Shown: in pieces, positions 26,253-38,825 of the stretch
Layout: each line of letters begins with the position of its first letter
Numbering within the stretch: position 1 is the first letter of the stretch
Source: Paulownia fortunei
Taxonomy: Eukaryota > Streptophyta > Magnoliopsida > Lamiales > Paulowniaceae
Reading direction: 5' to 3'
Assembly: GCA_019321725.1 (NCBI GenBank)
Contig: CM033106.1
Coordinates: 31,484,118 to 31,548,117, forward strand
Length of the DNA stretch: 64,000 bases
Notes under the pieces: generated by a model
What the model was told of the DNA's origin: nothing
The model's database searches: none
Seen by the model: only the letters and a program-made list of their open reading frames with translations
Made by a program: the position numbers and the translations under genes

Positions 26253-27806
26253 AATCAATGTTTGAGTTATAGAGAAGGCGGACCAAAGCCTCAACTCATG
26301 GCCTAATGTTCCGTTTTTGCTGATAAATTTCAGAAAAAAAACGAAACGTGTAGCATTTTTTGAAGGCTTTCACGGGCGTGCTTTCAGTGGAATATTTTGT
26401 TATTTTGTAAATGTAAATATGATTAAGACTCTCGCTAACATTTATTCATTTCACAAGAAAATTTGGTTTATATTATTGATAATATCAGAGTTTCCAAAAT
26501 TATGTCTGTATTTGATTGATGATTTTCTTGTTTAGGATTGCCCTTTTTATACCTATACTGCAAACAAACAGGTAGGTCAAGACCTGTTCACTTCACAATA
26601 TGACGAAATTTTGCTAGTGAAGAAGTAGTGATGTTGTAGTCAGAGCAGTGTGCTGTAGCAATGTAAAGTCTTAATCAAACTTCCATTATTCTCGAATATT
26701 TTTTCATTTTATATTTTACATTACAAATATATACAAAGTATATAAAATATTTCTTATGATAAAATAATAAATTGAAAATACAAGATCCAAAATATAAAAT
26801 TTTTCTAAATTCGTTTATTAAGATTTTTTTTTTCTTTTTGAAAAAAGAAACGATAGTCTTTGATTAGGTTGTCGATAGCATCATCAATAAAAAAATTCCT
26901 ATGCCGCGAGCAAGAAACATTATTACTTGATAAGGTAAATTTTGAATATCCAAATAATTATTAGTGGGGTATGATGCTACACTGCCAATAAGATTCATGA
27001 GTTCCCTATAAATCAAGAACAATAGTGAGTAAAGATGAAATATGAGGGAAAGTAGTGAGTATTGATTGATGTCCACACGAAATCAAAGCAAGTTGTTTAG
27101 CAATCCCAGAAAAAAAAAAATCATAGATATTTTCCACAAAAGGTCCTACAAAAGTTTTATTTTATGAAATACCAACAAGCAGCCAGCACATAGAAGCTTA
27201 TAATACACCTAACACTCTAAAAAAATCACAATGTGCAATCAAATATAAATGTACACTTTTTCAATGTCATAATATTTTTTTTTTTTAAAAAAAAATGTTA
27301 TAGTAATTAATGTTCGAACTCGAGTATCGATATGAATTTCTCTCTTTACATTTGCACGAATTCGATATATCTATTACTGATTTCATACATACATGCATCT
27401 GTAAGTATGTATATATATATATATATTTACATAAGAAATATATATATATATATATATTCGAATACTTACATGCAAACCAATTTCTTTGTATGGACTGTGC
27501 GAAAGGCTCATTCAACTTTTTGCTGTCACGATCAACAGAATCAAAATCTACATTTCCCACAGATATGCATAGCTGTATTTTAATCTGTTACTCAGAACTA
27601 TAATAATTTTCTGGTGAAGGCGTTAAACATGTGGCTTGCAAGTGGAGCCATACACTAAGTCAATATTATTAATGTATAGTTGCTCCCATTTCATAGCATG
27701 TATGCTGTAAATTATCTGTTTCGTTCCACTGCCAGAATTTAATTTTGCACTCCTCTTCTGTTGATCAAAGTTGTGAGCAAAAGAAGTACACGAGCTGGGG
27801 AGGCAA
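26253..27806. other. 1.55 kb spacer between MFS-B and MFS-C
   Basis: No gene seen. The first half is likely 3' untranslated sequence of MFS-B followed by AT-rich DNA; poly-T/poly-A tracts lie near 26825, 27110 and 27275. An AT-rich hairpin at 27394-27477 falls in the presumed promoter of MFS-C. Short open frames on both strands at 27.3-27.6 kb come from this self-complementary sequence. Confidence 0.55.
27394..27477. repeat. inverted repeat with long TA arms
   Basis: The left arm contains GTAAGTAT (27401-27408) followed by a TA run; the right arm is a TA run followed by ATACTTAC (27463-27470). Similarity extends outward to TGCAT on the left and ATGCA on the right. The spacer is a short TTTACATAAGAA segment near 27426-27437. 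The hairpin lies about 330-410 bases before the MFS-C start codon. Confidence 0.75.
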
Positions 27807-30800
27807 ATGGAGGATTGGGGGAGGTTGAGCCACATTTTTGTGGCGGTGTTTCTGTCGAACTTCGCTGCTTATGTGGTTAATCCAGCCATCACCGACGTGG
27901 TTGTGGAGGCGGTGTGTGGCGGCAAAGAGGAGTGCTCGCTAGCCATTTACCTCACCGGCTTCCAGCAGGCGGTAATACGTAACCAATGATTTCAGCATGC
28001 ATTTTCAGCTGGCCACATTCATATATACTCCACATAAAACATGCATATATTAGTCACATATGTGATATATAATCCAAATGCAAACGCAAAATTGTAATAG
28101 AAGATCCAGATGGTATCGTATACATGACATAATTTGTGTTGGATGCAGATTGCAGGATTAGGGGCAGTGGTTATGATGCCAGTGATTGGGAATTTGTCTG
28201 ATGTTTACGGTAGAAAAACTTTGCTCTTAATCCCATTGATTCTAGCCATTATTCCATCAGGTATGTTACTTGTACTGTTAATCCCATTGTTCTTAATTAG
28301 TTATTAATCAACTCTTATAAATGGAAGAGTAGCAGAAGTTGTGTCTTCAGATTGTTTTTGGTTGCATTTCAAGTAAAAAATGCGGCACATAATTAGGCAT
28401 ATGTACAAAATGGTATTATCTATAGTTGGATTTATGTGCACGTACGCAGGAATCTTGGCATGGAAGAGAACCACAAATTTCTTCTATGCATACTATGCAT
28501 TCAAGACTTTAGCTGGCATGGTTACTGAGGGTGGTGTTATTTGCCTTGCTCTTGCTTATTTGGTAATTTCAAACCCGCTTACTCAATTCATTTTTCAAAT
28601 GCTTCATCAATACTAAATGTTCTATCACAAATTTTGCTCTCTTTTTATTTTCTAAATGTTTTTAGTGGCTGCATTTAGTAACTTTTTCCTACACAGTTTA
28701 GTCATATTCAACAACCACTCAATCAAGGTCAAGTGATCAATGGAAAATAAATACTCAACTTTAAGACCATAGAAGATGTGTTTTTCTACCCAAAAAGAAA
28801 ATTCTTGGAAAAAATTCTCAATACAAAAAAGTTATTCAACCAAGTTTTCATTCTAAAAGAATCCAGTAGTTAAGTTCACTAGATGTAAAGTTAAAACTAC
28901 GGAAGGAATGATTTTGACAGGCAGACAATGTGCGTGAAGAGAAGCGCGTGTCTGCATTTGGAATGTTGTCTGGTGTAGTCTCCGCTGCAAATGTTTGTGG
29001 TACCTTAGCTGCTCGCTTACTCTCCACCCCACACATATTTCAGGTGTTCTCTAATTTATTTGTTGTCATCATGATAAACTTCTTCTTCTTCTCTGGGATT
29101 AATTAAATCAACTGATTCTGATGCTAACGAGCTTGCAAATAAACTGATGATTCAGGTTGCAGCAGCTGTATCCATTGTCGCAGTAGTATACGTGACAGTC
29201 TTGCTGAAGGACACAAGTCACCGTGACCATGCTGATCATTTAGAGCAGCCAATTCTGGAGCCAGAGGCAGAAAAAAATCGAGCAATCAGTTTGGAATCAT
29301 CGAAGCAGATAAACATCATTAGAAGAATTCCATCACCAAAGGATATAATTTGCTTGCTCAAGAGTAGGTAGGAAAATAATATGTCTTTGGTATTTAGTTG
29401 AATCTCCTAATAACATTCACCTCTTGTGTTTCAGTAAATAAAAGTCAATCACCTTTCTCCTTGTATTGCAGCATTACGTTTTCGCTGTTGGCGTGCGTTG
29501 CTTTCTTCAATAGCCTTGCAGAAGCAGGAATTCAAGCTTTCCTATTGGTACTACTCTCTTTTTGTGTGATCATGTTATTATGGTTAAATGGTACATGATC
29601 AATATATTATTCAACATTGCACATGCATGTATATATCTGTGCATTGTGTGAGTTCTCATAGACTGAAAGCCTTAAAAGATATCTACACTTGGTTAATTAG
29701 ATTGCACCTGATATTAAATTAGACATGAACAAGTAGGAATAGAATGAAATTAAGCAGAAATAGAAAATCCAATGTTTTTGTTCATAAAGCCACTGTTTAC
29801 AGCATTGCAAGAAGCTTCAACAAAAGCTTTGAAGAGGATCTAAGTAGCCATTTTTTAAAGGATCTCTTGCTTATATAAGCACCTTTCTCTGATGCAGTAC
29901 TTTTTAAAGGCTCGCTTCCACTTCAAGAAAGACCAATTTGCAGATATACTGCTCATTACCTATGGCGGAGCAACTATATCCAGTGTATGTTCAGAGCCCT
30001 TATTGTAATCTATTTTTATCATTTCACTTATTGGTCCCCCATATGGTTTTAAGAGTAATAGTCCATGAAAATGTGTAAAATTTGTGCAGATGCTCTTCCT
30101 GCCTGTACTGGGTCCTTTTATAGGAGAGGAAACATTGCTGGTTTTAGGACTCTTCGCTGGATTTCTAAATGTATGCAACTCTTATTAAATCTCATCCTCT
30201 CTTTTTCATAAAATTTCTGCTTATCCCAAGAGAGATGGTAATCATAACCATACATTGATTATTTGCGCTCAACTTTTTCTGCAGATATTTCTTGACAGCA
30301 TAGCATGGTCGGCTTGGGTAAGTTCTTCAATTCCAGCAAACTCTTTTTGCCTCATACTGTGATGTGCCTCGCAAGGTTCTCTGCTATTGAAAAATGGCCT
30401 CACAAGTTTTCAATTGAATAAGAAGACACATAATCACCGTTTTCTTTCTTGTGATGCTTAGGTGCCTTATGCTTCTGCTTTCTTGGGTTTTTTCTTTTCC
30501 CTGGCCACCCCTAATGTGAGTTGCACAAATTCCCATATTTTAAGATGTTTCGACTACCATGGTTGTTGAACTGGTCTGAATATTTGGCATATGTAAATGT
30601 ATACAGTTGAGAAGCATGGTCTCCAAACAAACTGGGCCAAATGAACAGGTAAGTTTCTTAATAACATAGGTTCAGGTGTACTACATTTGAAGGCAAAGGT
30701 GCCATATAAATCGATATCCTTAACCATGTCTTAATGTTAAATGCTCTGTTTTTTCTAATCATTTTGTAGGGTATTGCTCAAGGATGCATTTTGGGCATAA

Positions 30801-31192
30801 CATCATTTGCCTATCTCGTATCCCCAATAATTTATAGTCCACTTTCAGGTGATCTAGAAAACTTTTATTTATTCTGTGTAGAGGGCTGCAAAATTCTATC
30901 TAATTTAAACTCAGACCCTAATATTATGGTTCTTCTTCCAGCTTTATTTTTGTCAGAAGGTGCTCCATTTCATTTCCCTGGCTTTAGCATCTTGTGCGTT
31001 GGATTTGCTTATGTAAGTAAACCATGTAATTAACAGGTTACCACTATTTTTTTGTTGTTTGGACTGTCTGATAGTTGATCAAACTTTAATTGCAATTACG
31101 AACTAAACTGTGAAATCCTAATTGCATACTGTGTCACGTTTCAGCTGATAGGTTTCGTTCTGAGTATATGGGTAAAGATCATTCCACATTAA
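27807..31192 (+). CDS. MFS-C, TetA/HIAT1-like facilitator transporter with short C-terminus
   Basis: Intact 14-exon gene, 431 residues: 27807-27971, 28149-28260, 28450-28562, 28921-29043, 29156-29367, 29472-29547, 29898-29984, 30090-30170, 30285-30317, 30462-30515, 30607-30648, 30770-30848, 30942-31012, 31145-31192. Motif A is GNLSDVYGRK. Exon 1 shares CGGKEECSLAIYL with MFS-D, whereas A and B have CPGKDECS. The central loop exon is the longest of the four (212 bases), adding His/Asp-rich residues. The last exon is only 48 bases, so the protein stops about 10-14 residues earlier than its paralogues, just after the final helix (ending KIIPH). Intron 1 is only 177 bases. A MFS transporter fold is clear; the substrate is unknown. 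Confidence 0.93.
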
Positions 31193-31766
31193 TTCAAGAT
31201 ACAGAGTCTGAAGCAGGGACTGCATGGGGCCATAAATCTATGTCATGCAAGAGGGAATGCACAAGTTCCTACTTAGACATGCATTGCCAGTAAGTTCAAT
31301 TTCATTGTGCTTCATAATTCAATACTTGTCCTAATAGAAGTGAGAACTTCAAGTAAACTTTGTAACTGAAAGATCAAATACCTCTCCCGTTGAGATTCAA
31401 AACCATTCAAATCCTGCAATTCATTGGACTTACGAGTGAAAAACCAGAAAAAAACTAATGGGGCAACCTGATTATATGCATCATTTAGTAAGCAAAGAAA
31501 ATTAAATTTAACAATCTTGTCTGTCTCCAATTGAGTATATTGAGTTAATACAACATTTCCACTGCTTTCTTTAAGATTTACGAGTTTTTACAAAGAGCGA
31601 GTTTAGGCATCCCTATCTTTGGTAGATGGATGCTTTAATGTTCTTTAATGCATACAACAATAATTTTCTAATACATTTGTGAAAGGTTTTTCTCAGAAAC
31701 TTGTCATAAAAATGAAACCTTAAACCATGATTAAGGTAAGGTGTGTACTCACCTGCTCATCGTTCA
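31193..31766. other. 574 bp tail-to-tail spacer between MFS-C and MFS-D
   Basis: The two transporter genes converge here, so this stretch must hold both 3' untranslated regions and both poly(A) sites. No open frame is supported. Confidence 0.7.
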
Positions 31767-34700
31767 TTAGCCCTCTACACAATCTTTGTTGCTTACTTTG
31801 TCTCTTGAGAAAAAAGGATTTATCTTTATCATTACACTCAGAATCAGACTTATCAGCTGCACATGAATATATGTAATTAGCATAACTGCGCATTTCATTT
31901 GACAACTAAAGTTTATATTAAGTCAAAGTTTGCTTGTTAAGAAGATGTTCTTACATATGCAAATCCAATGCACAGTATACAGAAACCAGGGAAATCAAAC
32001 GGGGCTCCCTCAGACAGAAACAAAGCTGAAAGAAATAACAAATACACATTAGAGTTCGATTAAGATGTGAGTTTGGAATATATATATATATTTTGAAATT
32101 CTTAAGTTTACCTGACAAAGGACTAAAAATTAATGGAGACATGACATTGGCAAATGATGTTATGCCCAAAATACATCCCTGTGCAATCCCCTGTAAGATA
32201 TAACCAAAAATATGGAACATTGTCCTCAGACAATGTCAAATGAAATTCAAGGAGCACACATCAATAAATTCAACTAAATACTTAAGATTGTGAGAATTTT
32301 ACAGCCATGAAAGTGGAGGTTTGTGCAATAAAATCTTACAGCTGAAGAAAGATTCTTTAAAGCAGTACTTAAACCTGAAAACTTACTTGTTCATTGGAGC
32401 CAACTTGTTTTGAAACTATGCTTCTTATCTGTTATTCAGGAACATGCTATTAAAAATTTCTCTAAATATCGAAATTGAAAATCAAAAACAGTTCTCTGGA
32501 ACTGAATTATGCAACTTACACAAGGGTTCGACAAAGTAAAGAACATCCCCAGCGACGCAGAAGCATATGGTACCTACACGCATAGCAAAAACAGACGACA
32601 AAGTTGAGGAAAAAAATATCATTAAAAAATGTGTATTCAAGGATGTTTAATGCAAACTGGGAATGTTATTTTTTAAGATATTTCACTACAATTGAACTTA
32701 TGTCTGGACTATAGGAAGTATAAGCTTGTTTAATTCGATCTATCATTACTTGCATAAGATGAAACGTATTAAGATTTTCACAATGTAAACAGGTAACTTA
32801 AGGTCACTTTTGGGACAGCACTCAGCAGTAATAATAAGATGCATTCACCATTGAAGTACTAACCCAAGCTGACCATGCTATGCTATTAAGCAGCATCTGC
32901 ACATAATCAGAAAAACCAATAAGTAAAGTTTAATCAGTATATTGACAAATTTAGCAAAAACTAAAAAACGAGGGCATCAATTTGGAGGAAAAATGCAAGT
33001 TGCATACACTTAGGAATCCATTGAAGAGTCCAAAAGAAAGCAATGTCTCTTCTCCCACAACAGGCCCCAATATAGGCATAAAAAGAACCTGCAGGCCAAT
33101 TTTTTAAACATTCATGGGTCAATATCAACATGACAAATGAAACCAGAGAAAAAAACTTGATAAAAATTTTAAAAAAATTGACACTTTGAAAATACATTAG
33201 TTAAGGTTGCTCCGAAGTTTGTAATGAGAAATACTAATGCAAATTGGTCTTTGTTGAAGTGGAAACGGGCCTTCAAGAAATACTGCAAGATATAAAGACA
33301 AAAAATTGTATTATAACCAGATTTTAGGTCAGAAAAGAAAACAACAAAACAACGTACTGAACCTTTGAAATCAAAGGGTCAAATTTTACCTCCACCAAAG
33401 AACGTAAAAAAAATTCTTGGTGGTCCTAGTATTTTGATATGTCCCCTATTAAATCATTGTGGGATACTTCAGTTGTATCTGATCTAAGGATAATTTGGGA
33501 GAAAGGGTCGAAAATCCAAGAGATCAATGCTGTCCCCCATAATCACCATGTTTATATTATTTTTTCATAACAAGCATGAACAGAGGCTAGTGGGAAATTT
33601 TTGAGAGCACCTGAAGTTGGCTCGAGGTACTTTTCAACAACCTACTTATTAATGGATGTGAACATTAAGATCAGGAATCTCCACAGAAATCACCATTCAA
33701 AAATGTGGAAAGAGAGAGTACCATCAAGAAGGATTGAGCTCCAGCCTCAGCAAGGCTATTGAAGAAACTAACAAATGCTGCTACTGCAAATGTAGTGCTG
33801 CAATAAGGCGAATACAATAACTATTCACTATATTCAAAACTTATCTAGAAAATCTTCTATAGTATGCCCACACATATGTTTCTTCTTCAAAAATCACGAT
33901 AAAAGTTCATAGAGATGTTAGAATCTTATAGAAACACAAGTTACCAATTCGTAACTAATGGTCTTACCTATTCTTGAGCAGCAAAAACACATTTTTTGGC
34001 GACGGAATTTGCTTAATGAAGCCTATATTTTCCGATGATCCACGACTGGATGGACTACTTTCTATTCCCGGGTTCAAGATTAGCTGCTCGAACCCATCAT
34101 TTTCACGAATCTTATCCTTGAGAAAGACTCTCATATAAACTGCTGCCACAATTGATACAACTGCTGCAACCTGGTAAATTACGAATATTACTAGGTTTTT
34201 CAGCGTCTAAATCTGTTGTGTTTGGTTGGGAAAATTTACTTTGTTTAAAACAAAACATTAAACGAATCAAGTGATTGACGAAGAAGAATGAATAGACCTG
34301 AAATATGTGAGATGTGGAGAGCAAACGAGCAGCTAATGTACCACAAACATTTGCACCGCAAATTACACCACTCAACACTGCAAATACTGCCACACGCTTC
34401 ACTTCTGCTACACTATCTGCCTGAAAATTTGTCACTTAATATTAATCACTAATGTTTTTTTTTAACCCTTTCTTGTAGTAAGATTAGGTGAAGAGGCTTG
34501 AAAATACCAAATAGCCAAGAGCAAGGCATAGAATGCCACCGTCTGTAACCATGGCAGTCAAGGTCTTGAATGCATAGTATGCGTAAAAGAAGTTTGTCGT
34601 CCGATTCCATGCCAAAATTACTGCAAATTTGTGGTCAATAGTCAATACAGAGAAATTTGATAGTATGATGTATGTTAGAATTTATATAACAATCTTAAAG

Positions 34701-35890
34701 CCAGCAAAACTAGGACAATTTTACGTACCTGATGGTACAATCGCAAGAGTTATCGGAATTGTCAATAAATTTTTCCTACCGTAAGCGTCGGACGGATTGC
34801 CAATCATTGGCATCATCACCACCGACCCCAACCCTGTGATCTGCACAATTAGGGTATGTATAATATTATATTAAAAAACACTTAATCCGCGTATGTTCAA
34901 AAAAAAAAAAAAAAAAGGTGACATTTTGATTAGCTTTAGTACTCTTTTTCTTTTAAACAGCTCACTATACTATCCGGAGCTTAACAACAGCCATATTCTT
35001 TTTTTTGAAGAATTTGGAAAATTTGGAGTGTTGAAAAGTTAAAAAGACGTAATTACGCTGGCAGAATTTCAAATGATCGCAAATTTTGATTCTAGAAAAG
35101 TTAAAAGAGTCTATTGAGTAGGACGTCAAGTTCAAGTCTAAACTCAGTCGTTTTGCAGCAAAATATGTATTTCTTAATATTTCTAGACAAATTTTGTGTG
35201 TTTTATTATCCAAACTCTTCTATCGTGTCGCTTTTTCTCCCATGAGCCCTTGTCTTTCCATCTTATTGGAGCGGCTCGACTGAGACTTCTAACTCGAACT
35301 CGTGGTTGCCTTCTTCAATTTTTGTCATATTTTAATCACAGGTTAGTTAGTTGTTGATGTAATTTTTGGCCAAGTTTTATAATTTTTTGAGTCTACCTAT
35401 TTTTTGCCCATTATTCACCTATGGTTTTTGAGTCTCATTCATTGAATAAGAGTTTGTCTTCTTAAACATACTTCCAATTTCCCTAAAAAAAAATCGCTTC
35501 ATGATCTTTGACCAAAATCAAAAGCAAAAATGTAAATTAAACAGTTAAGCACATACATTACTGCATAAAAGCCACGTAATGTACTGTTACTACTCCTTCT
35601 ACTATTACATATCTTGGTGAGGATTAAGGAATGGTAAAATGGAAAACAGCCGAGGTAAATATTTAATAATGAAGTTGTCAAAAGAGTGTAATAAGATTAA
35701 TAATATTTAAAGAGTTTGGAGATACAGCTTGCTGGAAGCCGGTGAGGTAAATGGCAAGCGAGCACTCCTCTTTACCGCCGCACACCGCTTCCACTGTCAC
35801 ATCGGTGATCGCCGGATTCACCAAATATAAAGGTAAGTAAGACAGAAACACCGTCACAAACATGTGGCTCAGCCTCCCCCACTCCTCCAT
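31767..35890 (-). CDS. MFS-D, inverted TetA/HIAT1-like facilitator transporter
   Basis: Intact 14-exon gene, 442 residues, in order of transcription: 35726-35890, 34729-34840, 34508-34620, 34298-34420, 33968-34170, 33722-33797, 33196-33282, 33008-33088, 32864-32896, 32520-32573, 32387-32428, 32112-32190, 31955-32025, 31767-31856. The ATG at 35890 (MEEWGRLSHMF) matches the paralogues' start; the frame also contains an ATG four codons upstream. All splice phases match those of A-C. Motif A reads GNPSDAYGRK, with Pro in place of the usual Leu. It is the most divergent copy: the widely shared ADN at the start of exon 4 is ADS, and WKRTT in exon 3 is WNRTT. It lies opposite in orientation to A-C and converges on C, consistent with duplication plus inversion. 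Confidence 0.93.
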
Positions 35891-35918
35891 CACCACCATC
35901 ACCTGCGTACTCTTGTGA

Positions 35919-35937
35919 GTGTGTGTGTGTGTGTGTG
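35919..35937. repeat. GT/CA microsatellite just upstream of MFS-D
   Basis: Pure GT repeat about 30-50 bases before the MFS-D start codon (CA repeat on the coding strand), so probably within the 5' untranslated region. Confidence 0.85.
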
Positions 35938-36143
35938 TTTATGCCAGGCATCCTCAGGCTTTTAAAAGTGCAGATTTCCCAGCTAGCTTAAATTGATTTT
36001 CAATTTTCAACAACATTCAGGTTCAGTGGTCCATTTTCAATAAGTAGGTCATTAAAATTCAATAGGAGCTGCATTTTTCAGTTGATGGGATTGTAAAACT
36101 TATTTATATGATGATGCATCCCTAATCTGCAAAATAATATGGC

Positions 36144-36145
<2 letters not shown>

Positions 36146-36175
<30 letters not shown>

Positions 36176-36200
36176 CTTCTTCTTCTTCTTCTTCTTCTTC
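36146..36200. repeat. TTC/GAA trinucleotide repeat, about 18 units
   Basis: Uninterrupted CTT/TTC repeat of 55 bases, GAA on the MFS-D coding strand, centred about 280 bases upstream of the MFS-D start codon. Confidence 0.95.
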
Positions 36201-37657
36201 CAATTCTATTACAAGATTATTAGTTGTTATTTGCATAACTGGATGGCATTAATGAATCACTAATCTTCCTTTCATTGAGTTTTTCCTTATTCACATAGTT
36301 CCGTATTTCACAAAAAACGAAATGAAAAAAAGAAAGAAAAAAAAATTAAAATCATTGGATCACAATAATTGATACTTAGGAAACGTGGTGGTTGAAAGTT
36401 CAAATCACATGGAAACTGAGTTGCACCATCAATTTCGATAGATATGCAAACCCCGAGTGGTCCCTTTCCTGCAGTGTCTTTTGAGTTTTGAGCAGTTGAA
36501 GGATTCATTCCATCTGTTGTTCCATCAATCGCATTTTAATAAGATTTTGAACCCATGTAAAATCAGGATGAGCAGGTCCCTATCAAGCAAAAATTACTGT
36601 ACTTTTCATGTGTGGTTTAGGTTTGGCCAGGCTTGTCATGGTGTGGGATAATTTCAGGTGAAAAAAAAACAGCAGTATTTTCCACTCCTGTGCATATGGC
36701 CTATTCTCAATGGTTTTGAACTAGTAGAAGCAAAATAACTTGTTTTCTTCAACTAATTCTAGTTGCTCTCCCATGATCATGAGATTTGGTGGCTTAAGAT
36801 GATGGTAAGATGGATTTTCCAAACTCCAGTCAACAATTTCAATAAACCCTCAAACCCCTCCCAACCATCTCATCCACCAATCCCAACCACCATTAAACTC
36901 TCAATCTCATTTCGATATGAAGTAATTGTACTTCTGCTTTGAGGGTCAATGTCACTTGTATGTACTGGTATATTCATCCCATATACTTCTGTTTCTCGTA
37001 TATTTTGTGAATGCTGCTGCAGCTGCATCAAACCTTGCAACCACTTTTTGCTGCAAGCTCGACAGCTATATGGGTGGTTTTGTGAACATGTTGAGAGGCA
37101 GATGATGTTCGTGCTGTGAATGATCCATTTAGATTTTGCACCTCTTTTAGATTCACATCATATAAAAGATGCCTCTCTTCAACTTCTACTCAGATTTCGG
37201 TCCTTGACTCAAGAAACTCAAATTAAAGCAAAATATCAGCAGTAACAGCAGATCCTCCCAAGGATGGTGAAGATGGAGGCCCAGAAAAATATCAAACATC
37301 AAGGGGGCCATCATTGGTTTGCAAAAAATCATAACTACTTGGATGCAATTGGTAGCACATATTTTTTGCTTAAAAGCTCAGTGAAGCATTTGATTCAGAC
37401 AATGTGACATATACAGCAGTATTGCCCGCTTATAGACTTGAAAAGATCCTTTCACCAGCAATTTTAAATATTTTTGCATCTTGATCTTCCTAAATTTTTA
37501 GCATGATTGAGATTTCAGAGTGGATTATAGTAGCTGCCATAAGAATGGCTGAATAAGAATGCATACCTCCATCGATTCCAACTTAATCAGCATACCAGCT
37601 GCTCAAACCAAACACCCAAATTCACCACATATCATAATTCAAAATAATCAAAAAGGC

Positions 37658-38825
37658 TCAATCATACAGAATTTTAGCTATCCTTGCAGAAGCCACCTTT
37701 ATGATGTGCATGTAACATATCAACTGTTGGCAGCCCGTAACATCTAGATAGCATAGCTTCTTGCAACCAGTCACGATTGCAAGTAGATCTTTATCAACCA
37801 CCGTCGAATTGGAGATATTTAGGATCCTCAAGCAAGGAAATCCAGAACTTAGTGCATATGAAAATGATGGTTCCAAGTAACCATTCCTTCTAATCCCCCT
37901 GATATTAGGACAGCAGCAACTCAATTCCCCCAAAATCAAAGGGTTGAAATATGGTGAATCGGAGAAATCGACAAGCTCAAGCTTTCTACAGCTGCGGATA
38001 ACTTCCAATATTGCTTCCTGAGAAGCATTGTAAGATCCATGGAAAGAAAGGTGCTTCAAGTTCGGGCAGCTGCAACAAAAGCCATAAAACTGAAGTATAG
38101 ATTGGGTTCAGAATTGTGAGCTTTAAACATAGCAACAAACAATAAAGTGTTGCATATTAACTTAAATAATCAAGAAACCACTAAAAGAATGGGAAAAAAA
38201 TTCAATAATCAAGAATTGTTTAGATATGTTGACAATCACCAGCAAATTCCATCATTTAACAGTGGATTCCCCAACTATCGGCCGCATATTGGCAGAAAGA
38301 TATGCTGAATATATGCTTTTATGTAACATAAAGTCATCAAAGATTCATTTTTTATTTTTATTTTTTGACTTGGAAATTTTTCCTTTTCTTTTTCTGCAAA
38401 AGGGAAACTTACTGTTGGGAGATAACGCGAAGAATCGTATCATCATTAGCAGGGCCATCGGCAGAAGTGAGGAATGGGAATATATAAAGAGAAGTTACGA
38501 CGGCGCCGCCACCAGCTCTTCCAATCAGCCCTTGCAAGCTTGCTACGCCACAGTGGGGATCTGGGCTTCTCCTCCCATCATAAAGGTCCACAAAACTGAC
38601 GCCAAAAGAAGAATCCATCACAAAAGCATGATCGGCGGCGGAATTTCCGAATGAAGAGTAATTTTCAGCAATCATGGAAGCCCAGCAGTGCGGATGGCGA
38701 GCAGCGTGGGCCCATGATCTGCAAACGAAAGGGATGTTATGCGATCGATCTTTAATGGAGGTTCTGCAAAATATGTTTGAAAGAGCCAAGCTTGGTAAAG
38801 CCTCCCATGGGCTTTCCTGAGGCAT
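37658..38825 (-). CDS. F-box/LRR protein, substrate adaptor for an SCF ubiquitin ligase
   Basis: Two exons, 38413-38825 and 37658-38069, joined at phase 2 across a 343-base intron, give 274 residues. The start is the first in-frame ATG (38825); the frame is open further upstream but without an ATG. Residues about 5-52 form an F-box (PWEALPSLALSNIF, then VCRSWAHAARHPHCW). From residue 138 there are leucine-rich-repeat-like segments: CPNLKHLSF, CRKLELVDFSDSPYF, CPNIRGI, CLRILNISNS and CKKLCYLDVTGCQQL. Such proteins bind SKP1 through the F-box and present substrates to CUL1. I cannot name a specific orthologue or target. The C-terminus after the last LRR (ICYMHIIKVASARIAKILYD) is short, so a further 3' exon replacing it cannot be excluded. 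Confidence 0.82.

Larger units (their letters stand above)
35891..37657. other. spacer upstream of MFS-D, with microsatellites
   Basis: No gene is supported. A GT run (35919-35937) and a long TTC run (36146-36200) lie in the presumed leader and promoter of the minus-strand MFS-D gene. The rest is AT-rich with only short open frames; bases nearest 37657 are likely 3' untranslated sequence of the F-box gene. Confidence 0.55.

Noticed and set aside
27285..27603. Overlapping open frames on both strands with Ile-Tyr repeats
   Set aside because: They are produced by the TA hairpin; both strands look alike because the sequence is self-complementary.
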